Below are positions 14,901 through 26,494 of a stretch of DNA of 64,000 nucleotides, piece by piece (positions within the stretch are counted from its first letter, which is position 1; each line of letters starts with the position of its first letter). The translations under genes and the position numbers were made by a program. The stretch is from Anastatus disparis (Eukaryota; Arthropoda; Insecta; Hymenoptera; Eupelmidae), in contig JAFFSR010000239.1 of assembly GCA_017163975.1 (NCBI GenBank), forward strand, positions 7,006,001-7,070,000, in the 5' to 3' direction. A model generated the notes under the pieces. That model saw only the letters and a program-made list of their open reading frames with translations. It did no database searches and had not been told where the DNA came from.

Positions 14901-15324
14901 ATTACATTTGGATTTTTGCTGAGACAAATTGCGTTGACTAAAGAATTTTTAGCCTTTTCAACTTCATCATTTTTTAGGAAAAAGTCAGCTTGTAGTACAC
15001 CATAATAAGGATTCTGCGATATCGAACCACCAATTATCCTTCTTGTTGTTTCGTGATTTTTGAATTTATAGAAAATAAAACTAGCTTCTTTTAAGGTATA
15101 TTTTTTACCCTCAAAATTCTGATCTTCAAGCCAAAATGCCCAATATTCTTTGAGATCTTTCATTAGATAAGAGTGTCCCCAAGTTATAACGTTGCCATTT
15201 TTTAACTCTTGACAAAGATCAGAAAATAATGTGAATAGGCATCTTCATATCTAAGTACGTCAACTTTTGAAAATTTTATATCTCTTAATCTCTCCATTTC
15301 AATTATGTCAATTCTTCGTTTCAC
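11977..15324 (-). other. Exons 9-13: unassigned C-terminal region of the SecA-like protein
   Basis: About 770 codons that I cannot match to a family. Exons 9 and 10 are helical and mixed-charge, with an acidic stretch and CTCLKSYRANIDVLLESL. Exon 11 carries one strongly hydrophobic segment (FAVGNVVSVMVAEAIALMVL, about 14 kb), compatible with a membrane helix. Exon 13 contains a 50-residue Lys/Glu-rich, low-complexity block at roughly 12255-12410. The frame of exon 9 breaks near 15238, where LRYEDA changes to CLFTLFSDLCQEL; the second part is continuous with the rest of the exon. Confidence 0.6.
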
Positions 15325-18300
15325 CTATGCAAATATAAAAAAAATTTTATCAAAATTTTTTTATAATTCAGAACAAAGACATTTTAGATATTTTACTATT
15401 CAACGATTTTTTTACATTGATATAAATAAGTTATGTTTATTTGTTTTATTAAACTAAGATTAAGGCATATTGAAATTAAAATTTGTAACGTTCATTTTAT
15501 TGTATTTATAAAATGATTATTTTATACTATGTTAATTGAAATAACAGAAAAACTATATTTTTAAGACTTAGAGAAAAATAAAAATCAATTTATTTGAGTT
15601 CGGAACATTAAATACGAAAGAGTTCCTTCAAAAATACAATGAAAAATAATTTTTTCATGGTGTCATAATAAACATGATGAAAAAAAAATTATTTTTAATT
15701 CATAAATAATAGAGCCTTTACAGTTCGCTCCAAAATATTTTTATTCAAGTTCAGAAAACAGGCCATCAATTCTCCTTCGTAGAAAATTCGTAGATCAACC
15801 AGCGCGACAGTCGAATTTATCAAATAATACATAAAGTTATAACAACCGAATAACTGAGGTTAGGCCGAGCGTATCTAATTCATCAATCAGAGATAATTGA
15901 ATTTTAATTTAAAAAAATTTTGTATAAGTTTAGCGCGCGTCTTATTTTGTCAATAGTGATTTAAAAAGAAAGGATAAAAAACGATTCCAATCGTTAATGT
16001 GTAATATGATTGATAAATGCTGAATTAGATAATTGGTGATTCTCGAAATATAAATTTAAAGATAATATTTCTTCTTCATTTTAACTTTTTGAGGTTTCTT
16101 ATAAATAATTGTTATATACGATAATATGTGGAGTCACCGCTACGTTCTTACGAACTGTGAATGTTAAGAATTCAGCCAATAGGCGGACACCCGAAAAACT
16201 TTATTCCGCGAACGATCAGAGCGCTTGACGTTTGATATAAGAGGAGGAACATTCCATTGGTCAATAGCAAAATCTATTGTCAATATAATTAAAAGTAGGA
16301 TCACTCAGATAAGGATCAGCTAAACTTGAGCTATTTACACAATAATTTTACAGTGTATTAACAGGCCCTCTGGGGGACTTATTAAAATCATCGTGCGCAT
16401 GCGTGATTATACGACAGAGTGAAAGAAAGAAAAGATAGAGAACAGAGTCATCGAATATTCCTCGATCTCGCTCGCAGTCGCAGTATTAATAAATTAACGG
16501 AGGGCTGAACAGCACCAGTATAAGGCAGACCCACATGTAAGCAAGATTAAGCTTTGCTTGTTGAGCGTAAGAGAGAAAGAGAAAGTAAAATGTCGGGACC
16601 GGTGAAAAAGAATTATCAAAGTCGTTTGAAGAAATTGCAAGAGAAGGCAGAGAGGTTGCAGAAAGCATATATTAAAGTGAGATTAGAGGAGATGACTATT
16701 TACGATTTGTATCATCGACGAGTGAAACAACGACGCGACAAACGAGTGATTAAAATTAAAATTCGAGAGATGGAGACCGAATTGGAAAACGATGTGCATA
16801 ATATACGAGAAATGATTATTAGAGATGAGCCGAATAAGAAGCGATTTGAAGATAATGAGGAAAAAATTGAGCCAGATAGAGAAAAGTGTAGCGAGAGCGA
16901 AAGGATAGAAATTCAAGAAAGGCACGAATCAAGCGACAAAGAATTAGAATGCTTTCTAAGAAATAATAAAGTAAGCAACAAAGAATTGGAATGCCTTCAA
17001 AAAGGCATCGAAAAAATCAACAAAGACTTGAAATATCTTCGCAAGAAGAGGCAAGATAGTAAGAAAGAATTAAAATCTCTTCAAACGAGAAATGAAAGAA
17101 AAGACGAGGAAGCAGAATGCCTTCAACAACAGTGCGACAGAATAAATAAAGTAATAAAGTGGCAGCGAGAAGAGTTCGAGAGTAGAGAGAAAGTGTCAGA
17201 GTGCGAAAGCAATACATATCAGCATTTCCAAGAAGACCAAACTAATCAACAATCAACGACTTTAGCGAATGACCAAAACAAGTCGACATGTAAACAAACG
17301 GCTAGGCATAATGAAAGTGAAAAACGTGAAACGTTATCAAATTGTCGAGCACGCCGACATTATGGACATGCGTACGGGAGTTATAATGAATTTTTACAAT
17401 ATTCAAGATTTACAAGCTATCGGGAATATCTTGAAAGTGTGTGTGAAACGGAAAAATTTTTTAAATGGTCCAAAAATCGTCAAAAAGCATATTGGAGAGA
17501 AACAAAGCTAAAGGAACGTTTAAATAGAAAATAAAATTATTTATGTAAAAACAAAAATTGTTAATGAGAGGAGTTGAAAGACAAAAAGTTTAGTTTATAT
17601 ACCTAAAAATGATCTCGATATTTAATTTAGTTCTCATTAAATTAAAATATGTTTAATTTCTATTAAAATTACTCGCTTAAAAATTTGATAATATTTATTT
17701 TACATTGACAATCATGAAGACATAAGCTATTTATTTTTTAAATATGAAAAATCATACATTATATTAAAAAATTAAACAAAATTTCTTACAAATTTGGTTA
17801 AATAAAAAATATTAAAAAATACAATTTCTTAGTTTTTATGCTAAGTCAAGAATATAATTTTTATTTGTAAATTTAATATATTTGGTTAAAATTTGATTTA
17901 TATTATTATTTGATATATTTATTTTGTTATATTTTTATTTATTTGACTCTATACAAGATCTAATAAAAAGATGAAAAAAATACAAAAAAGTAAGTCTATA
18001 TTTTTTTCTTGAAATCCTTTACCCGTTAAACATTAAGCTAAATTTTTTGTTTGTTTATAGACAAAGATTTTTTTTTAATTATAAAATGATACATTAAATC
18101 TATATAAAACATTGGTTTATTTAATAGAAAGATTTTGTGATAAAATTACAAATAAAATAAACTAATCATCAGCACAACAATAAAAAAAGAAACCTTAAGA
18201 GAATAATTCTGTATGCAACTATTAATCGATTAAAAAAAGAAAAATATAATATATTTTAAAATTATTTTATTAATTACCTCATCAAAGTCGACTTTATCCA

Positions 18301-21300
18301 AATCAGTTGTATCAATTTTTAATTTTCGAATTTCACTCTCCCTCACTACCAATTGAGCTGATCCAAAATTACCTTGCCGGGACGTTCTAAAGAACGCTTG
18401 CTCTCTAACTCTTTCATTATCAGGACAAAAACCTACGCAAACATGTAAACCACCATTTGATTCAAGTTCTCTTGATGTTTTAAAATCAGCACCACGACCG
18501 GCTATGTTTGTTGCAACAATTACATCGCCTACTGCAACCATTTCACGCGTTACGTCGGCTGTATCCTCATCTTGAAATTTTTTAATTTGAATTGTACAGT
18601 CCCAAGGCAAACTTTTCATAGATGCAAATTGTTCTTCTAGCAGCATGAGATCAGCTATTGTTTTGCAAATTATAAGAACTGCTCGACCTATAAAAAGTGT
18701 TATTGAAGAAATTTTGTTGATAAATATTAAATGATTAATATACATTATACCATTCTAACCTCGAAATCGGAACTTTAATAAGATTATTCGGTTTTAACGG
18801 TATAAAATACACTTTGCAATTGCTGCATAAGGCTTCTTTGTAAAGTTTTTTATATCTTTATGAATTAAACTTCTATATAATCTAAATAATGCCTTTCTAC
18901 ACTAGTTGCAAAATGTACTATTTTTAGAGTTTCATTATATCAATTTTCTGAAAATTTAATATCTACAAATTAGAAAATTAAAAACGTTCTAAATTTTTTA
19001 TTCCATACCAGTAGATCGAATCAATCCAATAGTCATCAAAGCAACTTCATAACTCCACTCCTCATCAGGTACAACTATACCCTTTTGTTCTTTAAATACC
19101 TTAGTCTTATAAGTAGGGACTCTCGCATAATCAACATTATAAATCGATGATAAAAGTTCTTGTTCAGCTTTCGAACCCAGAGTTCCTGTCAATCCAAAAA
19201 TTTTATTACCATATTTTCCTATATACGCATAATTCGAGACGCAACTACTTGTAAGACTTTCCGGAGTTATGCGTAAATTATGCTTTATTTGAACAAACTG
19301 ATGAAGACCATAGGACCATACAGTATTTTTTAAAGTCACTCCAGTATTGCTATAATCTACAGGTATAATAGCTAATTCGTTATTTGATTCTTTGATACAG
19401 TAATCCTCGTTTTCACGAATGAAATAACGAGCTCTTATGGCATTACTAATCCATTTAGGGATCATGCCTTGGGCATATTTGAGACAATGTGTTGGTACAA
19501 ATTTGAAGTCCATATCCTATGTATGTTTAAATATTATAATAAAAATTTGTAAAATTAATTTTCTTGATTACTTGAAAAACATATATGATATGATATTTAG
19601 ATTATTTAAACTCACTTGTAAATTGGCTTTTATTCGTTCCTCCATACGACCAAGCATTGAGGAATCAAATATCTTTACAAATTCAGTAATGGCCATATCT
19701 TTGGTATTTTTTAAATCTGAAAATTCTTTCAATTTTTCTTGAAAATCTTCAACAAGCTGGTTCTCTACGGTCAACAATTCGCTCCAAATTTTTAAGTAGA
19801 TATATTTAAGATTTTCCATTCCAGGAAAAGGTGAAGATATTTTAGCAATATGTCGTCCATTATCAACTAACATGTTATCAACTTCATCCAAAATTACACG
19901 ACCAAATTGTCGGCCACTTAACGTTCCTAAACCTTCAGCAGTATCTCTAAAATAAAAAGAAATTATTCACAACAAAAATTATTTTTATTCATATAACATA
20001 GAAACAAAGAAAATAATAAAAAATATTAAAAAAGAAACTTTTTAAAAAAAACCCCCCATTTTTTTTTTATATTTAAATTTAAAAAATAAATTCAGTCCCA
20101 GATAAATTTTAAAACAAATAACGATATTTTAATTTCATTCATAAATATATTTTAAAACCACAAAAAAAATCCTAAACAATATAATCTTTCTTTTGAAAAT
20201 CTAATCATCCCCCTATAACAAATATTTTAATAAAAGCAAAATAATACTTATTATAAATAAATTTTCTAAATTAAACTTTCAATAAATTTATGTCTAAAAT
20301 AATGTATACAAATAAGAGTTAAATATTTTAAATTTCATTCAAGCAATTAATTATTTTCGCTGCATTACACACGTTATTTTGAATAACACCAAGTTATATT
20401 TTTATTTCATGATTCACAAATAATAATTGAAATTAATGTCCAATCCACATGATACGTAAAAAATATTAAAATACCTTAAATAATCAAATTGAAAATCGCT
20501 AATGCTTCCGTACACGACATCGGCAAGATAACATTTTCTCGGACCAGATGCGTAAGTTTTGTCGGCTGCATTGGTAGCAACGCTGATATTAAACATTGTA
20601 TAAAATAATTTCCTGCTGTCAACACCTTCTTGTGCAAGCACTGCATTACTCGTTATGACGTCAACTGCTTTCTCACCCTGCAATATTGCTATCGTTGCTA
20701 ACAACGAGACTATGACAGTTTTGCCTAAAAATAAGAATGAGAATGATTCATTCATTCAAAATCTACTTTTTTTTTAAACTAAATAAAATTTTGAATGAAA
20801 TAAATGATTAGTTGTTAATTCCGGAAATTAAAATAGATTGTTGCTTAGTATTTTGTAAAAATAAATTATTTAAAAGTAACTTTAGGAAGTATCTTGAATT
20901 TTATTGAAAATATTTTATGGAAGTAATGGCCAAATAATATTAATTTTAAAAAGAATTTTCCGTTGAAATAAAAAATTTCAAGTTCCTAAAAAATAGTGAG
21001 CCTTAAAACTTCCAATTGGGTTGTTCATGCTCCTGACACTTTTTAGACGAAATTTTGAAAATCGTACATATATTTTTTCAATATCTTAAAATTAAAAGTT
21101 CATTTTGCAAATAAAATTATTTTACAAAAAATACTTAACAGGAAAACATAAAAAATAATTTTCACGCCAAAATGTGAAATGCTTCGAAATTACGGCTGGG
21201 ATCTTCAACGAGCCCGTGAGGATTTCGACATCATATCAAAGTAAGGGCATCATAGGATAGAGTTAAAGTACATACCTTCACCACTTTCAATCTGACACAA

Positions 21301-24300
21301 TTTGCCACGACAACTTATTTGATAAGTTGATTTTAGAAAAACAAGTACAGATAATATTTGCGGAGCTCTTAATCTCAAACCACCAGTCGCAAGCTCATTA
21401 GCTCTATCCAATATTGCAATTGCTTCGCAGAGCTGATTAGTGGTGAATAATTTTTCCTCAGCTTTACAGGCATTTGCGTACATACTAATTTCGGGTATAC
21501 CACGAGATGACCATTGTTCATAATACTGTTGAATTATTGGAAAACATTCGCGTATCTCTTTAACTTGAGATTCAATTTCTGATGGTTTTGATGATAAGTC
21601 GTCTTTTGATACTTCGATGTCTAATTTGAGCTCGGATAGAAGGAGATCCCAGTTTTTAATTTTTTTGTCCACGGTGTCTTCTTTGATCGAATCCTAATGT
21701 AGAAGTAATATTTAAAAGTTTAATTTTTTATTAAATTTCGGTTTTGATTATTAATAAAACAATAGAAATTTGTAATCTTTAATATTATGAAAAAATAAAT
21801 ATAAAAGCTAAACAAATAATATTGATACCACATTGAAAAAAGTTAATATGAACAATATAATATATTAGAAATACCTTAGCTTTAGATTTAGTCTTCAATG
21901 CTTCAACAGCTTTTTCTAAATTTCCAATAACATTTGGTGGTCCAAAATCTCTCATGAATTCAGGTCTTCTTGGCGGTTTATGTTGCTTCGAAAAATACTC
22001 TTATCTTGCCGTATTCCAATTTTAACATTTCACTGACTTTTCTAAGGGCTCTTTCCAAATCGTCATCCATTTCAGCTTGAGCAAGCACAGCAAAAATTTT
22101 TGTAAACTTCTGCATTTGTTCAGGGAATCTATATGATTCGTAAAAAGATAATTTATTTTGATTAAAGAAGTTTACTTGTTTTTTTTTAATAAAAAATACA
22201 TTTTCAAAAATATTTGATTAATTTTAAAAAATGCAAATGATTCATTGTCTCATTATTGAAGAAAAAGAAACTCGTAGTTCTGTGAGCTCTCATGTAAGAT
22301 GTTTACAATATCCATAATATCTTAAAATGAATAATTTTAAAAACAATTTTCTTTATAACTGATGTTCAATATATCATTTCCATTTTCTGGAAAATAGTTT
22401 CAAGCACGCGTGCTTAAAAATATTTCTAAGTTTCAATTCATATAATAGCAAATTTTTCATTATAAAAATAAATCATTAAATAAATTAATCCATACTATAT
22501 TTTGAATAAAACGTTAAGTTGTTAAGAAAATGTATTAAGAAGTAAAACTCACTTTTCTTGTATTTCTAAATTGTAGACCCTATTACCATCATCAAGATCA
22601 ATAAAATCATCCTTATTGAATTTCAAACTTCTTAATATCTCATTATTCCTATAAAAATGATCGCGTGCATCCTTTAATGCCTTGACTGTTTTGTGATCCG
22701 ATTCATACTTGTAATCTTGATCTTTTTTCTTAGCTTCAGTTTTCAATAAGCCCGTATAAGTACTCGATAACAAGTAAGCTTCTTTCATTATTTTTGTACA
22801 ATTATCCAGAAAAGTATTTAAACAATTACGAAAGTTTTCGTAATCATCATCGTTACAAGCTCATTGGCAACTTGCTCCAAACCAGTTAGAAGATACTTTT
22901 GAAGCCATAATCGAAATTCACGTTTTACGCTTAATACACCGTATTGTGAACAAAAACGTACTTTCTGGAATTTCTCTATTAATGGGACCTAAAAATATTT
23001 TCTTTTATCATTTTTTTATTTTAATTTATTTACATTTGAAAAAATTTGAAAATCATTCATCAAAAATGTGGTAAAAGATCATTGAAAAATTTAACGTTCG
23101 AATAAAGAAACGTATCTTTTCTAATTTAAAATATCTTGATTTTGGTAAATTTAAATTATCGTTTATTAAACATTAAATTTTTTATTGCTTCTTTCTACAT
23201 TGTCGGCAATACGTTGATGTTTCAATGAATTAATTATAACTCAACGTTAGATCAAATTAAATTGACGTATGTACCAATGACACATGTTTCTAAGATGTGA
23301 AATAAATAACTAATAACAATGTACTCATAATTGTATTATGTTTCTCAATAATTCTACAGTGTAATGAGCAACTATATGTCTATGAAAAGAAAAATTGGCA
23401 CGAAGTAATCGATTGATAAATTTTTCTAATTCTTACTTATTGAATAATAATTTTATTTATATATCTTGCATTAGTTAATTATAATTATTATTCTCAGAAC
23501 AAAATAATTTGTGCTTCTTAAAATTTCGTAAGTAAAAGAAATTCAAACACGTCATTTAAATGCTAAAAACAACAATAATTTAAACATTATTTTTTAACTC
23601 ATACACTTTAGCTTTTTTATAAGCTTCTTAAGCTAAAATTTATAAAAAAATTATTTTTTATAAAATTCTAAAGCAAAAAAATGAAAAATTTATCATTTTA
23701 AAATATTTTTTTAGTATTAAAAATGATGTTTAAAATCTTTTTTGGTACAAATATATTCTTTATCATATATTTTCTGATTTGTTTTAAATTAAAGTGTCAT
23801 TGGTATATTTTAAAAGTATAGTTTAAATAAATATCTACGTACCCTAATAATTTCTGATTTTAAGCCTTTCATAAAAACTTGTAAATTCCTCAAACATATT
23901 GGTCCAGAACAGTTTTCATCGCTCTGCTCAGTGCCGCGATGGCATTCAAATTTGATATTTTGTTCTTTCAAGGCATCGCATATGGCTTCTCTCAAATCGT
24001 TCGGTATTGTAACGCCATATGAATCTTTGTACAATACAACAACTGAATTATGTAAATAAGTAATGGCAAAGCATACCCAATGCTTTATTCCCTTACTATA
24101 AACAATAAAAAATGGATTTTTATCGAATTTTTTCAAATCTTTTAATTTATTTATTATAAAATGTTCGGATGGCTCGTCGGTATTTATCAGACCAAATTGA
24201 TTATCGAAATCATAATCGTACAGATTGCAGAGGTATTCGGCAACGCATAGAATTTCATTTTCATCGTATTCTTCGTTCGACGCGATTTTTCTTAAGGTCT

Positions 24301-24334
24301 CGGTCGTTATTTTTTCACTCAAGGATTGCGACAT
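11977..24334 (-). CDS. Chimeric Ulp1-like protease / SecA-type ATPase protein, 13 exons, three frameshifts
   Basis: Minus-strand exons: 24334-23843, 22988-22553, 22128-21875, 21693-21276, 20724-20475, 19946-19616, 19516-19009, 18687-18278, 15324-14893, 14799-14323, 14101-13844, 13770-13420 and 12770-11977, about 1800 codons. Every junction has GT/AG and matching phase. Exon 1 is a CE-clan (Ulp1-like) cysteine-protease domain. Exons 4-8 form a SecA DEAD motor; in bacteria SecA drives preproteins through SecYEG. Exons 9-13 are unassigned. Exons 2, 3 and 9 each need a one-base shift (near 22850, at the A-run 21991-21995, and near 15238) to stay open, whereas the protease exon and the whole motor are clean. 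The start ATG at 24334 has no in-frame extension I can support. An insect has no Sec translocon partner, so the present role is unknown. Origin by transfer from an endosymbiotic bacterium is inference; the introns argue against contamination. Confidence 0.8.
12864..13040 (-). mobile_element. tRNA-derived SINE, copy 2 (in last intron of the SecA-like gene)
   Basis: Same architecture as the copy near 3.1 kb: a tRNA-like head at about 12968-13035 on the minus strand, and a body that shares GTGTTTGTGAACAAAGCACA (plus-strand reading). It has an anticodon-arm-like GATTCATAATC, reminiscent of tRNA-Met, and a degraded B box. It lies in the intron between the last two exons of the host gene. Confidence 0.7.
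16130..16589 (+). promoter_or_regulatory. Probable promoter/5' UTR of the nested coiled-coil gene
   Basis: This stretch is clearly less AT-rich than the surrounding intron. It has CCAAT at about 16175 and CCATTGGTCAAT at about 16254, then purine-rich leader sequence up to the ATG at 16590. The composition shift and its position support a promoter; no TATA box is obvious at a sensible distance. Confidence 0.35.
16590..17534 (+). CDS. Intronless coiled-coil protein, nested antisense in an intron of the SecA-like gene
   Basis: 314 codons from the ATG at 16590 (context agtaaaATGTCG); the open frame extends 12 codons upstream but only from a TTG. The product is very hydrophilic. A basic N-terminus (SRLKKLQEKAERLQK) leads into a long heptad-like coiled coil to about residue 200, with repeated units of the type KELECLQ/KELKSLQ/EEAECLQ. 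A Gln/Ser/Thr-rich linker follows, then a compact aromatic-rich C-terminus (YGSYNEFLQYSRFTSYREYL). I recognise no family. It lies in the 18277-15325 intron on the opposite strand and is unspliced, so a retrogene or a lineage-specific gene is possible. A clean 945-base frame in AT-rich DNA supports a real gene. Confidence 0.65.
   Translation: MSGPVKKNYQSRLKKLQEKAERLQKAYIKVRLEEMTIYDLYHRRVKQRRDKRVIKIKIREMETELENDVHNIREMIIRDEPNKKRFEDNEEKIEPDREKCSESERIEIQERHESSDKELECFLRNNKVSNKELECLQKGIEKINKDLKYLRKKRQDSKKELKSLQTRNERKDEEAECLQQQCDRINKVIKWQREEFESREKVSECESNTYQHFQEDQTNQQSTTLANDQNKSTCKQTARHNESEKRETLSNCRARRHYGHAYGSYNEFLQYSRFTSYREYLESVCETEKFFKWSKNRQKAYWRETKLKERLNRK
18278..21693 (-). other. Exons 4-8: SecA-type DEAD motor core
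   Basis: The motifs follow the bacterial SecA order. LRAPQ and KLCQIESGEG are followed across a phase-1 intron by GKTVIV, so the Walker A reads GEGKT only after splicing. Then come VDVITSNAVLAQ (VVTVNDYLA-like), LADVVYGSISDFQFDYLR (YGTNNEFGFDYLRD-like) and the Walker B LDEVDNMLVD. After a diverged cross-linking-domain stretch come YGLHQFVQIKH (GLHQAIEAKE-like), KIFGLTGTLGSKAEQE and PTYK. The second RecA fold has GRAVLIICKTIAD, VATNIAGRGADF, NGGLHVCVG and FRTSRQGNFGSAQ. The first Arg of the usual RGRAGRQGDPGS motif is replaced and its Asp is Asn, while the two later Arg are kept. I see no helical-scaffold or zinc-binding tail of canonical SecA after it. Confidence 0.88.
23843..24334 (-). other. 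Exon 1: Ulp1/CE-clan cysteine-protease-like domain
   Basis: 164 codons. Candidate catalytic residues in the family order are His85 (in KHWVCFAI), Asp104 (in KDSYG), Gln137 (in TEQSD) and Cys142 (in NCSGPICL). The spacing His-Asp-Gln-Cys, a Trp next to the His and an N-C-x-G-P-like context at the Cys fit Ulp1/C48-type deSUMOylases and deubiquitinases, a fold also found in bacterial effectors such as Wolbachia CidB. The N-terminal 60 residues are acidic and helical. The domain seems short for the family, so it may be a minimal version. The assignment rests on motifs only. Confidence 0.6.
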
Positions 24335-24899
24335 GATTTTTCAGTCATTTAAACACTAGTTTCCGTAGTTTCAAAGTTTATTTAATTTTCGCTTAGTCAA
24401 GGTCTAATTATAATTTAAAATTTATTTAATCAACTCATTCAAATTTACATTAACTTTTTTAAAATTTGTTAAAAAAACTTTATTTTTTTTTATAAAAGTT
24501 TTTTTTGTAAAAGTTGTAAAATTATTATTTGGCTTTTAAAATTTGACGAGTATAAATATTTATTACTTAGTTATTAATAAATATTATCACAGCACACTAA
24601 AAATATCACAGTGACAGTTTAAAAATTTTAACTAAATTTGAATTTTTTTTTTCCACAAATTAGAAGTCAAAAAGAGACTTTGATTTTAAATAATGATTAA
24701 AGATTCATCAACACTAATGCAACAGCAAGATAAACTTTATCAAAACGGTTAATTAATACTGTCAGTAGAAATACGTTATTCTCGAAAAACTTTTTCACTC
24801 AAACGTTACGAAGCACGTGTATACACGAAGCTTTCTTTCAAAGCTTCATCTACTGACTGAGAATTGAATGTATGAAAAGCCACAGTCAAAAAAGTTTAA

Positions 24900-24939
<40 letters not shown>

Positions 24940-26494
24940 TGTGTATACGTATACACACAACATATGTGCACGTATACGTATAGACTTGAATAAGTTTTAA
25001 GTTCGCTGCCATTAAAACGTTTCGAGAGTCGGTATATTTTTAGCTTAGGGCCACAAGCGCAAGCACATAAGAACTTGTATATACCACGCTATAGACTTTA
25101 AAAAAAAAAAAGAATAAGCGCGCTAACACTATTTTCAAAATGAGACTAGTAGAATATTAAGACAAACGATCTCAGATGATCCACTTAATTGAACTGCATT
25201 TTAATTCATTTGGCCGCTGATTATTTATCGGTGATTTTATTGAAGCGATTGGATTTGCTTTTTTTTTATTTGAATTTAATACGCGTAGGAAATGCTTTGG
25301 GGATGAGTGAATAATTAGTGTTTTGGATTGATACCAGTAATGTTGATATTTACTTTTTTATTTCAAGAGATTTTATTGACGTTTCTATTTGCGTTAAGTC
25401 AGAATTGTCGAATTTCTTTGTTGCAGTGTTTTTCTTTTAAATTACTCCTCGTAAAATTTATTTTGATTCGAGCAAATTTGATGTTATATTGGTATAATTT
25501 TTAATGATACATAGAATTTAACACGCGATTTATTAAATGAAAATTTCTATATTTTGTATTTAAACTAATTCTTTGTTTTATTCTTCTCAATCAATGAAAA
25601 GAAGTTTAAAAAATATTAAACATATATATACACTTAAAATGTATCTAAAAATAAGAGTATGATATTTGTAAATAATCATTAACAGAAGACACTTAATAGA
25701 ACAAATGACGCAAATACAAAATAATAATTTACAAATGCAAAAGCCATGAAGGAATAAGTTTATTTTTGTTTCATTCATTGAAAGTAATATTGTTACAAAA
25801 ATAGTCATTTTTGTAAACGCAAATTCTGAAAAATATGAAAAATTAATATTAACCTTTTTTATTATAAACATAAACAATACTGTTGTAACGTTACATAACA
25901 TATGCACTAAATCAATATGAAAATAAATCTTTAACATATCATGCAACAAGAAAATAATTCGTCAATATCAATTTCATCGCATACAAAACATTGCGTGAGC
26001 TGCACATCTTCGTTTAAAAGTTTCATGTCGAAAAAGCATCTTTTACCGAAAAGCTCATATTACACGCGCTTATGCCAAAAGCTTTCGATGCATGTATACA
26101 TTATTTTATCGAACCGTCCCAGTTTCCGGTGGTCTCTTTTATTTTTACTATTCTTTACAAAAAGAAAAAAAAAAGAAAATAAAAGTCACATTACCCTGAT
26201 GAGGATAATTCATTTGTTAAGTCGATAAAAAGTGGAAGGAGAATATTTTATGGGTGACCAACTTCAGTCTATCCTTAGGTATTCATAACACGACAAATGC
26301 CGACAGACAAAAATTTTTGTCACAGCAACAAAAATTTTATTTTGTTTATCAACAAACAAGAGTAAAAAAAAATAATTTAAAAAAAAAATGTCAATTACGT
26401 AATTTTAATTAAAGTTTAATTAATTATTTGTGTAGTTTGTAATTTAATTGAGTTATTAATTGTTAAGTTAAAGTTTAAGTTTGTGTGTTGAAAA
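24335..26494. other. Divergent intergenic region between the SecA-like and dynein genes
   Basis: No exon is recognised. It should hold the promoters of both divergent genes. It contains the CA microsatellite listed separately and a less AT-rich part at about 24800-25300. An open frame at 25941-26228 shows no coding signature. Confidence 0.45.
24901..24934. repeat. (AC)17 microsatellite
   Basis: A perfect AC dinucleotide run between two divergent genes, followed by imperfect alternating purine-pyrimidine sequence (gtgtatacgtatacac) to about 24985. Confidence 0.9.

Noticed and set aside
16554..16589. A 12-residue N-terminal extension of the coiled-coil protein
   Set aside because: The frame is open but starts at TTG; the first ATG is at 16590.
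11977..24334. The SecA-like sequence as bacterial contamination or a fresh endosymbiont insert
   Set aside because: Twelve in-phase GT-AG introns, one within the Walker A loop, and host genes on both sides.
25941..26228. Small plus-strand ORF (95 codons) between the SecA-like and dynein genes
   Set aside because: No domain, no codon signature, and low-complexity Lys-rich end; chance frame.
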